A DNA stretch of 64,000 nucleotides from Maricurvus nonylphenolicus (GTDB taxonomy: Bacteria; Pseudomonadota; Gammaproteobacteria; Pseudomonadales; Cellvibrionaceae). A program made the position numbers and the translations under genes. The notes under the pieces are model-generated. The model was not told where the DNA came from, searched no databases, and saw nothing but the letters and a program-made list of their open reading frames with translations. The DNA is taken from NCBI RefSeq assembly GCF_042854845.1, contig NZ_AP031498.1, positions 1,364,001-1,428,000 on the forward strand. The letters are read 5' to 3'. Positions 26,272 to 34,621 of this stretch are shown here, piece after piece (positions within the stretch are counted from its first letter, which is position 1; each line of letters opens with the position of its first letter).

Positions 26272-26336
26272 CGATACTTTCTCCGATCTAGATGTCAAGG
26301 TTGGAGAATCCCTTACCTTGATATTATTGTATTTAT

Positions 26337-26350
26337 ATTCAAAAGTGAAT
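26337..26350. promoter_or_regulatory. Palindromic operator ATTCA-N4-TGAAT (site 1)
   Basis: ATTCAAAAGTGAAT lies 66 bases before the monooxygenase start. The same half-sites and spacing occur at 27576-27589, before the GST gene. The shape suits a TetR- or MarR-type dimer. The regulator is not identifiable in the window. Confidence 0.6.
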
Positions 26351-26465
26351 TAAGTTCAGCTGTATGCTAGCACTGAACCTGATCGATGAAATTTGAGCTG
26401 GATCAATAAACGTAGCTTTGGTGCTGGATTGGTCGTATTGAGAAGATGTACGGAGAGGAGCAGAT

Positions 26466-26503
26466 ACCCATATCAGCCCGCAGAGCGGCAGGCTGGTATG
26501 GGT
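26466..26503. terminator. Long hairpin after the GST gene
   Basis: ACCCATATCAGCC pairs with GGCTGGTATGGGT (13-base arms, one wobble), with a 12-base loop. It separates the leftward GST gene from the leftward monooxygenase operon, so it probably ends the GST message. It lacks a clear T run on that strand; the T run (CTTTT) is on the other strand. Confidence 0.5.
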
Positions 26504-26520
26504 CTTTTCAGCGGGTAAGC

Positions 26521-27540
26521 CTAGCAGGCTGGATCGGCAGTGATTGCCTGGTTAAATGCAGGGTAGTGACGTTTAATGGTTTGCAGCCGATCGAGGCCCC
26601 GGGAAATGGTGGGGTGGTCAAATTCGGCGATGGCGCTTTGGTAACTGGGGCGTGTCTGTAAACTTGCCCAGTAGCGGCCTATCTGCGGGCGACGTTCGGT
26701 GAGAAATTCTTTAATCCAGTCGGCTTCCAGCAGGCGCTCAAAGATCACCATCATGCCGACATCAGCCAGGGTAAACTGCTTGCCGGTAATCCAGGGGCCT
26801 TCGGATTGGGCAAGTACGGCTTCGAGTTCATCGAGGTGTATGTTTAACGCATCACGGCTCTGTTGAATGGCTTTTCTGATCGGGGGAATATGATGAAAGC
26901 GCTGAGCGCCTACCAGTTTGAACAGCAGAAACCCCAGTGGACGCTCCTTTAAGCGGTGGAACAGTAGGCCTTCCAGAATATTTTTTACGGGTATTCTTTC
27001 TATCATGGTGCCAAACAGCGGCAGGGTTAGCCCGGGGATAGTATTGCCGGCTGAGGCCTCAAGAGCTGCCAGCGGGTCATCGCCGATTAATGAGCCTTTG
27101 GTAACCCAGTATTCCATCAGGCGTTTCTTATCCGGATCTGCGGGTACCAGCGCTGCCGGTGTTGCTGAATGCTCTGCCGCGTACTGTAGTTGTGCATGGG
27201 ATTCGTAGATGGGGTGGCCGTTATGGATCAACACCGGCACCAGCGCAGCGGGGTTCACCTTGAGGAACTCGCGGGAAATATTCTGATAACTACCCGTTTC
27301 AATCAGATCGATATGGTGAGCCTTGTACGGAATCTTGAGTTCGGCCAGGCAAACTCGAATCTTCTTTGAGCACAGCGACAGGTTGTTGTGATACAGCTCC
27401 CAGGGCTGTTCAGTGGGGATAACCCTGTCGGTGTTGAGGCCTTCGGGCATGGGCCGGGTTTTGCGTCGATTGCGCTCCACCAGATACCAGACAAGCAAGC
27501 AGCAGGAGACTATTAGCAGGCAAAGGGGTAGTATATCCAT
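26521..27540 (-). CDS. Glutathione S-transferase family protein with N-terminal membrane anchor
   Basis: 339 residues. An N-terminal hydrophobic helix (about 3-20, followed by the basic ERNRRKTR) anchors a GST. The thioredoxin-like half is ELYHNNLSLCSKKIRVCLAE to about residue 130. The helical half includes ITGKQFTLADVGMM. GSTs of this kind conjugate or isomerise catabolic intermediates; the anchor is unusual. The operator ATTCA-N4-TGAAT lies 35 bases upstream and is shared with the aromatic hydroxylase operon, so a joint role is likely. Confidence 0.8.
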   Translation of the reverse strand: MDILPLCLLIVSCCLLVWYLVERNRRKTRPMPEGLNTDRVIPTEQPWELYHNNLSLCSKKIRVCLAELKIPYKAHHIDLIETGSYQNISREFLKVNPAALVPVLIHNGHPIYESHAQLQYAAEHSATPAALVPADPDKKRLMEYWVTKGSLIGDDPLAALEASAGNTIPGLTLPLFGTMIERIPVKNILEGLLFHRLKERPLGFLLFKLVGAQRFHHIPPIRKAIQQSRDALNIHLDELEAVLAQSEGPWITGKQFTLADVGMMVIFERLLEADWIKEFLTERRPQIGRYWASLQTRPSYQSAIAEFDHPTISRGLDRLQTIKRHYPAFNQAITADPAC

Positions 27541-27878
27541 TTGAGAGTTCTCTCACTTTTGTTTTGTGAAATAGTATTCAAGTCTGAATCATCTATCAAG
27601 TAATGCCTGGTTGTGCGGATCCTCGAGGGTTTTCATTGCTTCACGTGGATTGTTGGAATTTGGTTGCCTAAAAAGTGACCGCCTGGCCGGGATAGTAGCC
27701 AGCAATTGTGGAAAATTGGACGCAAGCGGTGTTTTATCGCAGGCCTGTGCTTATAATGACGGGCCTTTTGGCACCCGTGCGCCTAGGAGTAGGTGCTTTG
27801 TGTAGGTGATACTGGGTGCGCTTGAATGTTAGGGCGTCGGGCTAGGGCCCGGCACCGGATTATCGATAGGAAACAAAA
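27541..27878. other. Divergent intergenic region between GST and fabV
   Basis: 338 bases with the promoters of the leftward GST and rightward fabV. The only clear element is the operator at 27576-27589. No further gene is supported here. Confidence 0.5.
27576..27589. promoter_or_regulatory. Palindromic operator ATTCA-N4-TGAAT (site 2)
   Basis: ATTCAAGTCTGAAT, with the same 5-base arms and 4-base spacer as 26337-26350. It sits in the promoter region of the leftward GST gene. Confidence 0.6.
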
Positions 27879-29069
27879 ATGATTATTAAACCTAAAGTCC
27901 GTGGATTTATGTGTATCACTACCCACCCAACGGGTTGTGAAGCCAATGTTAAAGAGCAGATCGACTTTATTAAGTCGCAGCCAAAAGTAGACGGTATGCC
28001 CAAGCGCGTACTGGTGATTGGCTCTTCCACTGGCTATGGTTTGGCGGCACGTATCACCGCAGCGTTTGGTGGCGGTGCTTCTACTCTGGGTCTGTTCTTT
28101 GAAAAAGAAGGCACCGAGCGCAAGCCGGGCACGGCGGGTTGGTATAACTCCGCAGCTTTCCACAAGTTTGCTGAAGCCGAAGGTCTGTACGCCAAGAGCA
28201 TCAATGGCGATGCCTTCTCTGATGAGATCAAGCAAAAGACCATTGAGACCATTAAAGAAGACCTGGGTCAGGTTGACCTGGTGATTTACTCTCTGGCTTC
28301 TCCTCGTCGTCAGCACCCCAAAACCGGTGAGCTGCACAACTCTACCCTGAAGCCGATTGGCCAGGATGTCACCCTGCGCGGTATCAATACCGATAAGAAG
28401 CAGATTCAGGAATTCACCCTGGAAGCCGCAACTGACGAAGATATCTCCAACACCGTTGCCGTAATGGGTGGTGAAGATTGGCAGATGTGGATCGACGCTC
28501 TGGACGAAGCCGGTGTACTGGCCGACGGTTGTAAGACCAGTGCCTTTACCTACGTGGGCGAGAAAGTCACTCACGACATCTACTGGAACGGTACCATCGG
28601 CCAGGCCAAAAAAGATCTGGACGAAAAAGTTCTGGGCATTCGTGAAAAGCTGGCCAAGACCGGTGGTGACGCGCGCGTTTCTGTACTGAAAGCGGTTGTC
28701 ACTCAGGCGAGCTCTGCGATCCCCATTATGCCGCTGTACCTGTCACTGCTGTTTAAAGTGATGAAGGAAGACGGTTCTCACGAAGGTTGTATCGAGCAGC
28801 TGTACCGTTTGTTTGCCGAGTGTTTGTATAACGATTCTCCACGCTTGGATGACGAAGGTCGTACCCGTGTCGACGAGCTGGAACTTCGTGATGAGATTCA
28901 GCAGAAGGTCATTGATCTGTGGGATCAGGTCACTTCCGATAACATTCCAGAGCTGACCGATTTCGCCGGTTATCAGGCCGAGTTCCTGCGTCTGTTTGGC
29001 TTCGGTGTTGATGGTGTTGATTACGATGCAGATGTAAGCCCGGTTGTGGAAATTGCCAACCTGGTTTAA
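27879..29069 (+). CDS. fabV: Trans-2-enoyl-ACP/CoA reductase FabV
   Basis: Last reductive step of each fatty-acid elongation cycle, in the cytoplasm, with NADH. 396 residues match FabV. The N-terminus MIIKPKVRGFMC is diagnostic, the nucleotide-binding segment is GSSTGYGLAAR (about 49-58), and the active-site pair Tyr235-x8-Lys244 (YWNGTIGQAK) is the FabV-specific spacing. FabV enzymes are typically insensitive to triclosan. A strong terminator follows, so the gene is a single transcription unit. Confidence 0.97.
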   Translation: MIIKPKVRGFMCITTHPTGCEANVKEQIDFIKSQPKVDGMPKRVLVIGSSTGYGLAARITAAFGGGASTLGLFFEKEGTERKPGTAGWYNSAAFHKFAEAEGLYAKSINGDAFSDEIKQKTIETIKEDLGQVDLVIYSLASPRRQHPKTGELHNSTLKPIGQDVTLRGINTDKKQIQEFTLEAATDEDISNTVAVMGGEDWQMWIDALDEAGVLADGCKTSAFTYVGEKVTHDIYWNGTIGQAKKDLDEKVLGIREKLAKTGGDARVSVLKAVVTQASSAIPIMPLYLSLLFKVMKEDGSHEGCIEQLYRLFAECLYNDSPRLDDEGRTRVDELELRDEIQQKVIDLWDQVTSDNIPELTDFAGYQAEFLRLFGFGVDGVDYDADVSPVVEIANLV

Positions 29070-29099
29070 TCTTTTCTCACCAGCACAACAATAAAAAAC

Positions 29100-29130
29100 A
29101 AAAAAAGCCGGTATTTACCGGCTTTTTTTG
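29100..29130. terminator. Bidirectional terminator after fabV
   Basis: AAAAAAGCCGGTA, a short TTT loop, then ACCGGCTTTTTTT. It is strong and has A and T tracts on both sides. Confidence 0.92.
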
Positions 29131-29133
29131 TGC

Positions 29134-29181
29134 CTGCTCTTTATGCTTGTTGTTTAGATAAAGAACAGGCATAAAGAGCAG
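29134..29181. promoter_or_regulatory. Inverted repeat upstream of the MBL gene
   Basis: CTGCTCTTTATGC (29134-29146) and its exact complement GCATAAAGAGCAG (29169-29181), separated by 22 bases, end 48 bases before the start codon. It may be an operator or a 5'-leader hairpin. Confidence 0.45.
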
Positions 29182-29229
29182 AGATAGTGCATAGATAGCC
29201 GACAGAGAGCAGAGAAAAGAGAAGTAACC

Positions 29230-30123
29230 ATGGCCGATATTCATGATACCTTGGTCGAATTTGACATTTTAGTGGGTGAAGTTGTCACCTTAAGTCCGTT
29301 GATTCGACGCATTACGGCACCTAACCCCAGCGCTTTTACTGGCCCGGGTACCAATACTTATTTAGTGGGACACGGTGATGACGTTGCTGTGATTGATCCA
29401 GGTCCCAACGAGCAGTCACATATCGATGCGATTTTAAAAGCCACCGACGGAAAAATTCGCTGGCTGATCGCCACCCACACCCACGAAGATCACTCCCCAG
29501 CAGCCAAACCACTGCAGGAAGCTACCGGTGCGGAAATGATCGGTGTACCTTTCCACGAGCACCACGAGCACCTGGACGAAACCTTTGTGGTTGATGAACC
29601 TGTGCAAGAAGGTGATATTTTTAAAACCGACAGCTACAGTTTGCGTGCTATTTCAACACCAGGGCATGTCAGCAACCATATGAGTTTCCTGCTGGAAGAA
29701 GAGATGGTGCTGTTTGCTGGTGATCATATTATGCAGGGCGCGACTGTTGTGATCGTGCCGCCACACGGTGGCACCATGTGGGATTATTTTGAATCGCTGG
29801 ATAAATTAAAAGGCATGGGCATTAACTGGTTAGCACCAGCCCATGGCCATATTCTTGATGAAGCCGATAAGGTGGTGACTGAGTTAAAAGCCCATCGGGT
29901 TTCCCGCGAAGAAAAAGCCAAGCAAGTATTACGGGAAGTGAAAAAAGGCCAGATTAAAGAATTGGCGCCACTGGTTTATCCGGAAGTGCAAGGTGATTTA
30001 ATTTACGGTGCCAAGGTTGCACTGTATGCGCATTTGCAGAAATTAGTGCATGAAGGTTTTGCCACCCGTTACAGTGAGAAGCACTGGATTATGGGGGAAG
30101 AGATTTATGAGATTGTTGAATAA
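29230..30123 (+). CDS. MBL-fold metallohydrolase, LACTB2-like
   Basis: 297 residues. The metal site is THTHEDH (His83, His85, Asp87, His88), with further ligands in STPGHVSNH, FAGDHIMQG and APAHGH. The C-terminal winged-helix-like region (about 225-297) is the mark of the LACTB2/RNase-like branch. The animal homologue is a single-strand endoribonuclease, and bacterial members are often only called hydrolases. The substrate is unproven. A 13-bp inverted repeat lies in its leader. Confidence 0.82.
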   Translation: MADIHDTLVEFDILVGEVVTLSPLIRRITAPNPSAFTGPGTNTYLVGHGDDVAVIDPGPNEQSHIDAILKATDGKIRWLIATHTHEDHSPAAKPLQEATGAEMIGVPFHEHHEHLDETFVVDEPVQEGDIFKTDSYSLRAISTPGHVSNHMSFLLEEEMVLFAGDHIMQGATVVIVPPHGGTMWDYFESLDKLKGMGINWLAPAHGHILDEADKVVTELKAHRVSREEKAKQVLREVKKGQIKELAPLVYPEVQGDLIYGAKVALYAHLQKLVHEGFATRYSEKHWIMGEEIYEIVE

Positions 30124-30168
30124 AGCATCTGTAATTATCTTCTATTTAAAATTCGGGTAAAGAACTCT

Positions 30169-30245
30169 GCCATTCCCGCGAAAGCGGGAATCCATGCTCG
30201 GAGAAACTGCCAAATTCCTGGATTCCCGTTTTCACGGGAATGGCA
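30169..30245. repeat. Inverted pair of REP-like repeats
   Basis: Two hairpins, ATTCCCGC-GAAA-GCGGGAAT (30172-30191) and ATTCCCGT-TTTC-ACGGGAAT (30222-30241). The left unit TGCCATTCCCGC...ATCCA and the right unit are inverted copies, which gives a BIME-like arrangement. A single related unit is at 2959-2988. Confidence 0.8.
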
Positions 30246-30302
30246 TTAATTTGTTTCTGAATTGGTATCAATAGCTATTTTATACTCGGATAGGGAGACA
30301 AC

Positions 30303-31346
30303 ATGGAATACCGTCAACTAGGCAACACAGATTTAAAAGTCAGCGCTATTTGTCTGGGCACCATGACCTGGGGCCAACAAAACACCCAGGACGAAGCCTT
30401 CGAACAAATGGATTATGCCCGCGACAATGGCATCAATTTTTTCGATACCGCCGAGATGTACCCGGTCCCTCCGCGTCCAGAAACCCAGGGATCAACCGAA
30501 ACCTGTATTGGCAATTGGTTGGCCGCCCGTGGTGGCCGTGAAGATTTAATTCTGGCCAGTAAGGTCACCGGCCGTGGTAGCTCTAATGCCGGTATGGGGC
30601 ATGTGCGCAACGGCCCACGTTTAAGTCGTGATCATATTCGTGAAGCCATTGCTGGATCGCTGGAGCGTTTGCAAACCGATTACCTGGATTTGTATCAGGT
30701 GCATTGGCCGGAAAGGCAAACCAATTTTTTTGGCCAGCTGGGCTATCGCCACAGTGATAACGACGGCATTGCTATTCGCGAGACGTTGGAAGCCTTGGCC
30801 GAGCTGGTGACAGAAGGCAAGGTGCGTTATATCGGTTTATCCAATGAAACCCCTTGGGGCTTGATGGAATATTTACGCTTGGCCCGTGAATATGATTTAC
30901 CCGCAGTGGTATCGGTACAAAATCCCTACAGCCTGGTTAATCGCACGTATGAAGTGGGTTTGGCTGAAATGTCGATTCGTGAAAAAGCTGGTTTGCTGGC
31001 CTATTCACCGCTGGCGTTTGGTGTGTTGAGCGGTAAATACCTCAATGGCCAGCGTCCGGAGAAAGGACGTATCACGTTGTTCGAGCGCTTTACCCGTTAC
31101 ACCAATGAGCGTACCGAAGCTGCGACACAAGCCTATGTGGATTTAGCCCGCGAGCATGGCCTCGATCCTTCGCAGATGGCGCTGGCTTTTGTCACCGGCC
31201 AACCGTTTGTGACCTCCAATATTATTGGTGCCACCACCATGGAGCAGCTGAAGATCAATATCGACAGCGCCAATGTGCAGTTGAGCGAGGAAGTGTTGAA
31301 AGGCATTGAAGCCATTCACCGCGCTAATCCTAATCCAGCCCCCTAA
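30303..31346 (+). CDS. tas: NADP(H)-dependent aldo-keto reductase Tas
   Basis: 347 residues, closely like E. coli Tas: AEMYPVPPRPETQGSTETC, then LILASKVTG and YLDLYQVHWPERQTNFFG. The catalytic tetrad of aldo-keto reductases is visible as Asp and Tyr in FFDTAEMY, Lys in ASKVTG and His in QVHWP. Reduction of small carbonyl compounds in the cytoplasm is expected. It stands alone between REP repeats and lpxL. Confidence 0.93.
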   Translation: MEYRQLGNTDLKVSAICLGTMTWGQQNTQDEAFEQMDYARDNGINFFDTAEMYPVPPRPETQGSTETCIGNWLAARGGREDLILASKVTGRGSSNAGMGHVRNGPRLSRDHIREAIAGSLERLQTDYLDLYQVHWPERQTNFFGQLGYRHSDNDGIAIRETLEALAELVTEGKVRYIGLSNETPWGLMEYLRLAREYDLPAVVSVQNPYSLVNRTYEVGLAEMSIREKAGLLAYSPLAFGVLSGKYLNGQRPEKGRITLFERFTRYTNERTEAATQAYVDLAREHGLDPSQMALAFVTGQPFVTSNIIGATTMEQLKINIDSANVQLSEEVLKGIEAIHRANPNPAP

Positions 31347-31407
31347 CTATTCAGCAACAGTTCGTCACTATATAATCCCGGCCCATCATTAGCAGTTGAT
31401 GGGCCTT

Positions 31408-32331
31408 ATGGAAAAGCCACGTTTTACCCTTGCATTACTTCATCCCCGCCACTGGTTACTGTGGCTGGGTATTATCTTGTGGTGGCTGATTTCCCAGTTA
31501 CCTTATCCTTGCCTGCGCGGCCTGGCCCGGGTGCTCACACCTGTACTACGTAAAGTTGGCAAAAGTCGTCGCCGTATTATCTCCCGCAATTTGGAACTGT
31601 GTTTTCCACAGCTAACCTCCGCCGAGCGTGACAAACTGTTGGATGACAACTTCTTCTCCACCTCCATGGCGCTGTTTGAAACCGGTATGGCCTGGTTTTT
31701 ACCGCGATGGCGCCTTCGTCGCCTGTTCACCATTGAAGGGTTGGAGCATTTGCAGCAAGAAGATGGTCAGGGCGTGATCCTGATGGCCATGCACTTCACC
31801 ACCCTGGATATTGGTGCGGCTTTCCTCAATATGAGTGCCTCTATCGACGGTATGTACCGCCCGCACAAGAACCCGGTGTTTGACTATGTTCAGCGCAAGG
31901 GCCGCGAGCGCCACAGCCACAATACCGAAGTGATTCCCCGTGAAGATGTGCGTGGCATGATCCGCGCCCTGAAGCGTGGCCGTGCCATCTGGTATGCGCC
32001 TGATCAGGACTATGGCCCCAAACAGAGTGTGTTCGCGCCTTTCTTTGGTGTGGAAGCAGCCTCTGTCACCGCAACTGCCAAGTTTGCCCGTCTGGGCAAG
32101 GCCCGTGTGGTGCCGTTTGTGCAGACCCGCCTGCCGGGTAGCCAGGGCTACAAAGTGACGATTTATCCGGCTCTGCAGGCATTCCCTGTTGGTGATGAGC
32201 GTGATGATGCCCAGCGTATCAACGGCTTTATTGAGGACCGCATCAACGAGCAGCCCGAGCAGTATTTGTGGGCCCACCGACGCTTCAAAACCCGCCCGCC
32301 AGGCGAGCCTTCCCTCTATAAGCGAGCCTAG
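31408..32331 (+). CDS. lpxL: Lipid A biosynthesis lauroyl acyltransferase (LpxL family)
   Basis: Adds a secondary acyl chain to Kdo2-lipid IVA at the inner-membrane cytoplasmic face. The catalytic HX4D motif is His129-Phe-Thr-Thr-Leu-Asp134. The N-terminus LALLHPRHWLLWLG forms the membrane anchor and matches E. coli LpxL, which fixes the start at 31408; TTG 31396 and ATG 31399 are in frame. LpxL, LpxP and LpxM share this fold, so the exact acyl donor is not certain. Confidence 0.9.
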   Translation: MEKPRFTLALLHPRHWLLWLGIILWWLISQLPYPCLRGLARVLTPVLRKVGKSRRRIISRNLELCFPQLTSAERDKLLDDNFFSTSMALFETGMAWFLPRWRLRRLFTIEGLEHLQQEDGQGVILMAMHFTTLDIGAAFLNMSASIDGMYRPHKNPVFDYVQRKGRERHSHNTEVIPREDVRGMIRALKRGRAIWYAPDQDYGPKQSVFAPFFGVEAASVTATAKFARLGKARVVPFVQTRLPGSQGYKVTIYPALQAFPVGDERDDAQRINGFIEDRINEQPEQYLWAHRRFKTRPPGEPSLYKRA

Positions 32332-32481
32332 GTCAATTATTGGCCAGAAATTGGCCTCTAATACGAAGATAACGGCAAGAAATCGCTTGGGGAACTTGTG
32401 TCAGGGTTGTGGCGTCAGTAACATTACGCCCTTGGCTTATAAAGCGTATTTACAACAGATTTACCCGCTCGGAGACAATGC

Positions 32482-33360
32482 ATGATGCAAGGTAGTATGG
32501 TTGCCCTGGTAACCCCAATGACAGCAGACAATCAGCTGGACTGGGATAGCCTCCACAAACTCGTGGACTGGCACCTGGAAAAGGGCACGCATGGCATCGT
32601 TGCGGTGGGCACCACCGGTGAATCTGCCACCCTGAATGTAAAAGAGCATCAGGAAGTTATCGCCAAAGTGGTGGATCAGGTTAATGGCCGTATCCCGGTT
32701 ATCGCCGGTACCGGAGCCAATTCCACCGCCGAAGCCATTGAACTGACCGAATCTGCCAAAGCCAGTGGCGCCGATGCCTGCCTGCTGGTAACCCCGTATT
32801 ACAACAAGCCTACGCAAGAAGGTTTGTACCAGCACCACGTGGCTATCGCCAAGGCTGTGGATATTCCTCAGATCTTGTACAACGTACCAGGCCGTACCGG
32901 CGTGGATATGGATAAGGAAACCGTGGCCCGTCTGGCAACGGTTAACAATATCGTTGCGATTAAAGAAGCCACTGGTGAGCTGGATCGTGCCAAGTGGATT
33001 ATTGAAAATACCCCGGACGATTTCCTGACCTTCTCCGGTGATGATGAGACCGCTGTAGAGCTGATGCTGCTGGGTGGTAAAGGTGACATTACCGTAACCG
33101 CCAACGTAGCGCCGGCCGAAGTGGCCAAAATGTGTGAACTGGCCATTGCCGGTAACGCTGACGAAGCCCGCGCCATCAATGAAAAGCTGATGCCGTTGCA
33201 CAATGCCATGTTTGTGGAGTCCAACCCGATTCCTGTGAAGTGGGCGGTAGAGCAGTTGGGCCTGATGGGTGGTGGTATTCGTTTACCTCTGACTCCACTG
33301 GCTAGCGAATATCACGCTCAAGTACGTGCTGCGATGGAGCAGGTTGGCGTAAAAGCCTAA
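32482..33360 (+). CDS. dapA: 4-hydroxy-tetrahydrodipicolinate synthase
   Basis: Condenses pyruvate with aspartate semialdehyde in lysine/meso-diaminopimelate synthesis. 292 residues. The Schiff-base lysine is Lys161 (VAIKEATG), with Thr44-Thr45 (GTTGES), Tyr133 and Arg138 (ILYNVPGRTG). GGAGA precedes the start. bamC follows after 16 bases. The order dapA-bamC-MBL is the same as in Pseudomonas. Confidence 0.97.
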   Translation: MMQGSMVALVTPMTADNQLDWDSLHKLVDWHLEKGTHGIVAVGTTGESATLNVKEHQEVIAKVVDQVNGRIPVIAGTGANSTAEAIELTESAKASGADACLLVTPYYNKPTQEGLYQHHVAIAKAVDIPQILYNVPGRTGVDMDKETVARLATVNNIVAIKEATGELDRAKWIIENTPDDFLTFSGDDETAVELMLLGGKGDITVTANVAPAEVAKMCELAIAGNADEARAINEKLMPLHNAMFVESNPIPVKWAVEQLGLMGGGIRLPLTPLASEYHAQVRAAMEQVGVKA

Positions 33361-33406
33361 GGCAATCTTTTTCTGTATGACTAACGACGACAAGACGACA
33401 ATAATA

Positions 33407-34609
33407 ATGAAGACACGCTATATGCAGCGCATGACTCTGGCTGGCGCTATTGCGCTGACTGCCGGAATAAACACAGGGTGTAGTAGTTTATTTGGCCAGG
33501 AAGGTTATTTCCGCGATCGCGGGCATGATTATCTGCGTGCTGATGTTATTGAGCCTATGAAGGTCCCTGAAGGGGTTGAAAGTCGTTCGGTCGAGCAGTT
33601 GTATGTGATTCCTTCCGAAGAAAATATTGATCTGGCCATCACCGATGAGTTTGAAGTGCCACGTCCACAGCCACTGTCTGGTAACGCGTTTGCCGACAAG
33701 GTGAAAATTCAGAAGCTGGGACAAAAGCGTTGGATTCTGGTCAGTACCGAACCTTCCGATGTGTGGCCAAAAGTGCGTAACTTCCTGGCTCGCAACCGTT
33801 TGGAAGTGGTCTTTACCGATGCCACCAACGGTATTATCGAAACCGGTTGGCTGCAGTTTAAAGACGATCAGGAACGCAAAGACAAATACCGTATTCAAAT
33901 CGAGCAGGGTGTTCAGCCGGATAATACGGAAATCCACGTTCTGCACATGAACGTTGATCGCGATATTCCTGGCCGTGGTCAGGTGAACTGGCCTGCACAA
34001 TCCATCAGCGCCGAGCGTGAAGCCTGGATGCTCGATGAGCTGGCCGCTACTCTGGCGACCGATGTGACCGGTCAGGCCACTTCACTGCTGGCACAAACCA
34101 TCGGTGTTGAAGATAAAGTTAAGCTGACCCGTGATGACGGCGAGCCGATTCTGAACCTGGATCTGGACTACACCCGTGCCTGGGCCACCGTTGGCCACGC
34201 CGTTCAGCAGCAGGGCTTTACCCTGTGGGAACAGGATAGCGACATTGGTGTTTACTATGTTGCTTATCAATCTGTCGGCGAAGAGGATGAAGAGGAAAAA
34301 GACGAAGAGCCAGGTTTCTTCAGCTCTCTGTTTGGCAGCGATGAGCCTGAGCAGGTAGCGACGTCCCCTTACAGCCTGCAGCAAGTCTTGGCGCATTTGC
34401 AGCTGGACGATACCCCAGCCAATCGTGCCATCTTTGCCAGCATCTCCAGTGATAAGTCCGAGCCGTTGCAAAACGTACCGGGTTATCTGGTGGTCGTGCG
34501 TGGTTTGGAAGACAACATTGAGATCCGCATTCGCGATGGTTATGCCCGTCCGCTGGATACTCGCAAGGCCAAAGAGCTGCTAAACGTTATTCGTCGCAAC
34601 CTGATCTAA
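33407..34609 (+). CDS. bamC: Outer-membrane assembly lipoprotein BamC
   Basis: Lipoprotein of the BAM complex that inserts beta-barrel proteins in the outer membrane. From the start at 33407 there is a signal peptide with lipobox INTGC (Cys about 25). Two helix-grip domains follow, divided by an acidic linker (EEDEEEKDEEPG, about 300-312). The length is about 400 residues. An ATG at 33377 would add ten polar residues before the signal peptide and is less likely. It is between dapA and an MBL gene, as usual. Confidence 0.88.
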   Translation: MKTRYMQRMTLAGAIALTAGINTGCSSLFGQEGYFRDRGHDYLRADVIEPMKVPEGVESRSVEQLYVIPSEENIDLAITDEFEVPRPQPLSGNAFADKVKIQKLGQKRWILVSTEPSDVWPKVRNFLARNRLEVVFTDATNGIIETGWLQFKDDQERKDKYRIQIEQGVQPDNTEIHVLHMNVDRDIPGRGQVNWPAQSISAEREAWMLDELAATLATDVTGQATSLLAQTIGVEDKVKLTRDDGEPILNLDLDYTRAWATVGHAVQQQGFTLWEQDSDIGVYYVAYQSVGEEDEEEKDEEPGFFSSLFGSDEPEQVATSPYSLQQVLAHLQLDDTPANRAIFASISSDKSEPLQNVPGYLVVVRGLEDNIEIRIRDGYARPLDTRKAKELLNVIRRNLI

Positions 34610-34621
34610 CGGGTTGTTGAT

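Noticed and set aside
27783..28574. Long open frame (263 codons) on the minus strand within fabV
   Set aside because: It lies wholly antisense to a clear fabV with intact motifs, has no recognisable protein features, and arises from codon bias.
32461..33201. 246-codon minus-strand frame over dapA
   Set aside because: dapA is unmistakable on the other strand and the antisense product has no features.
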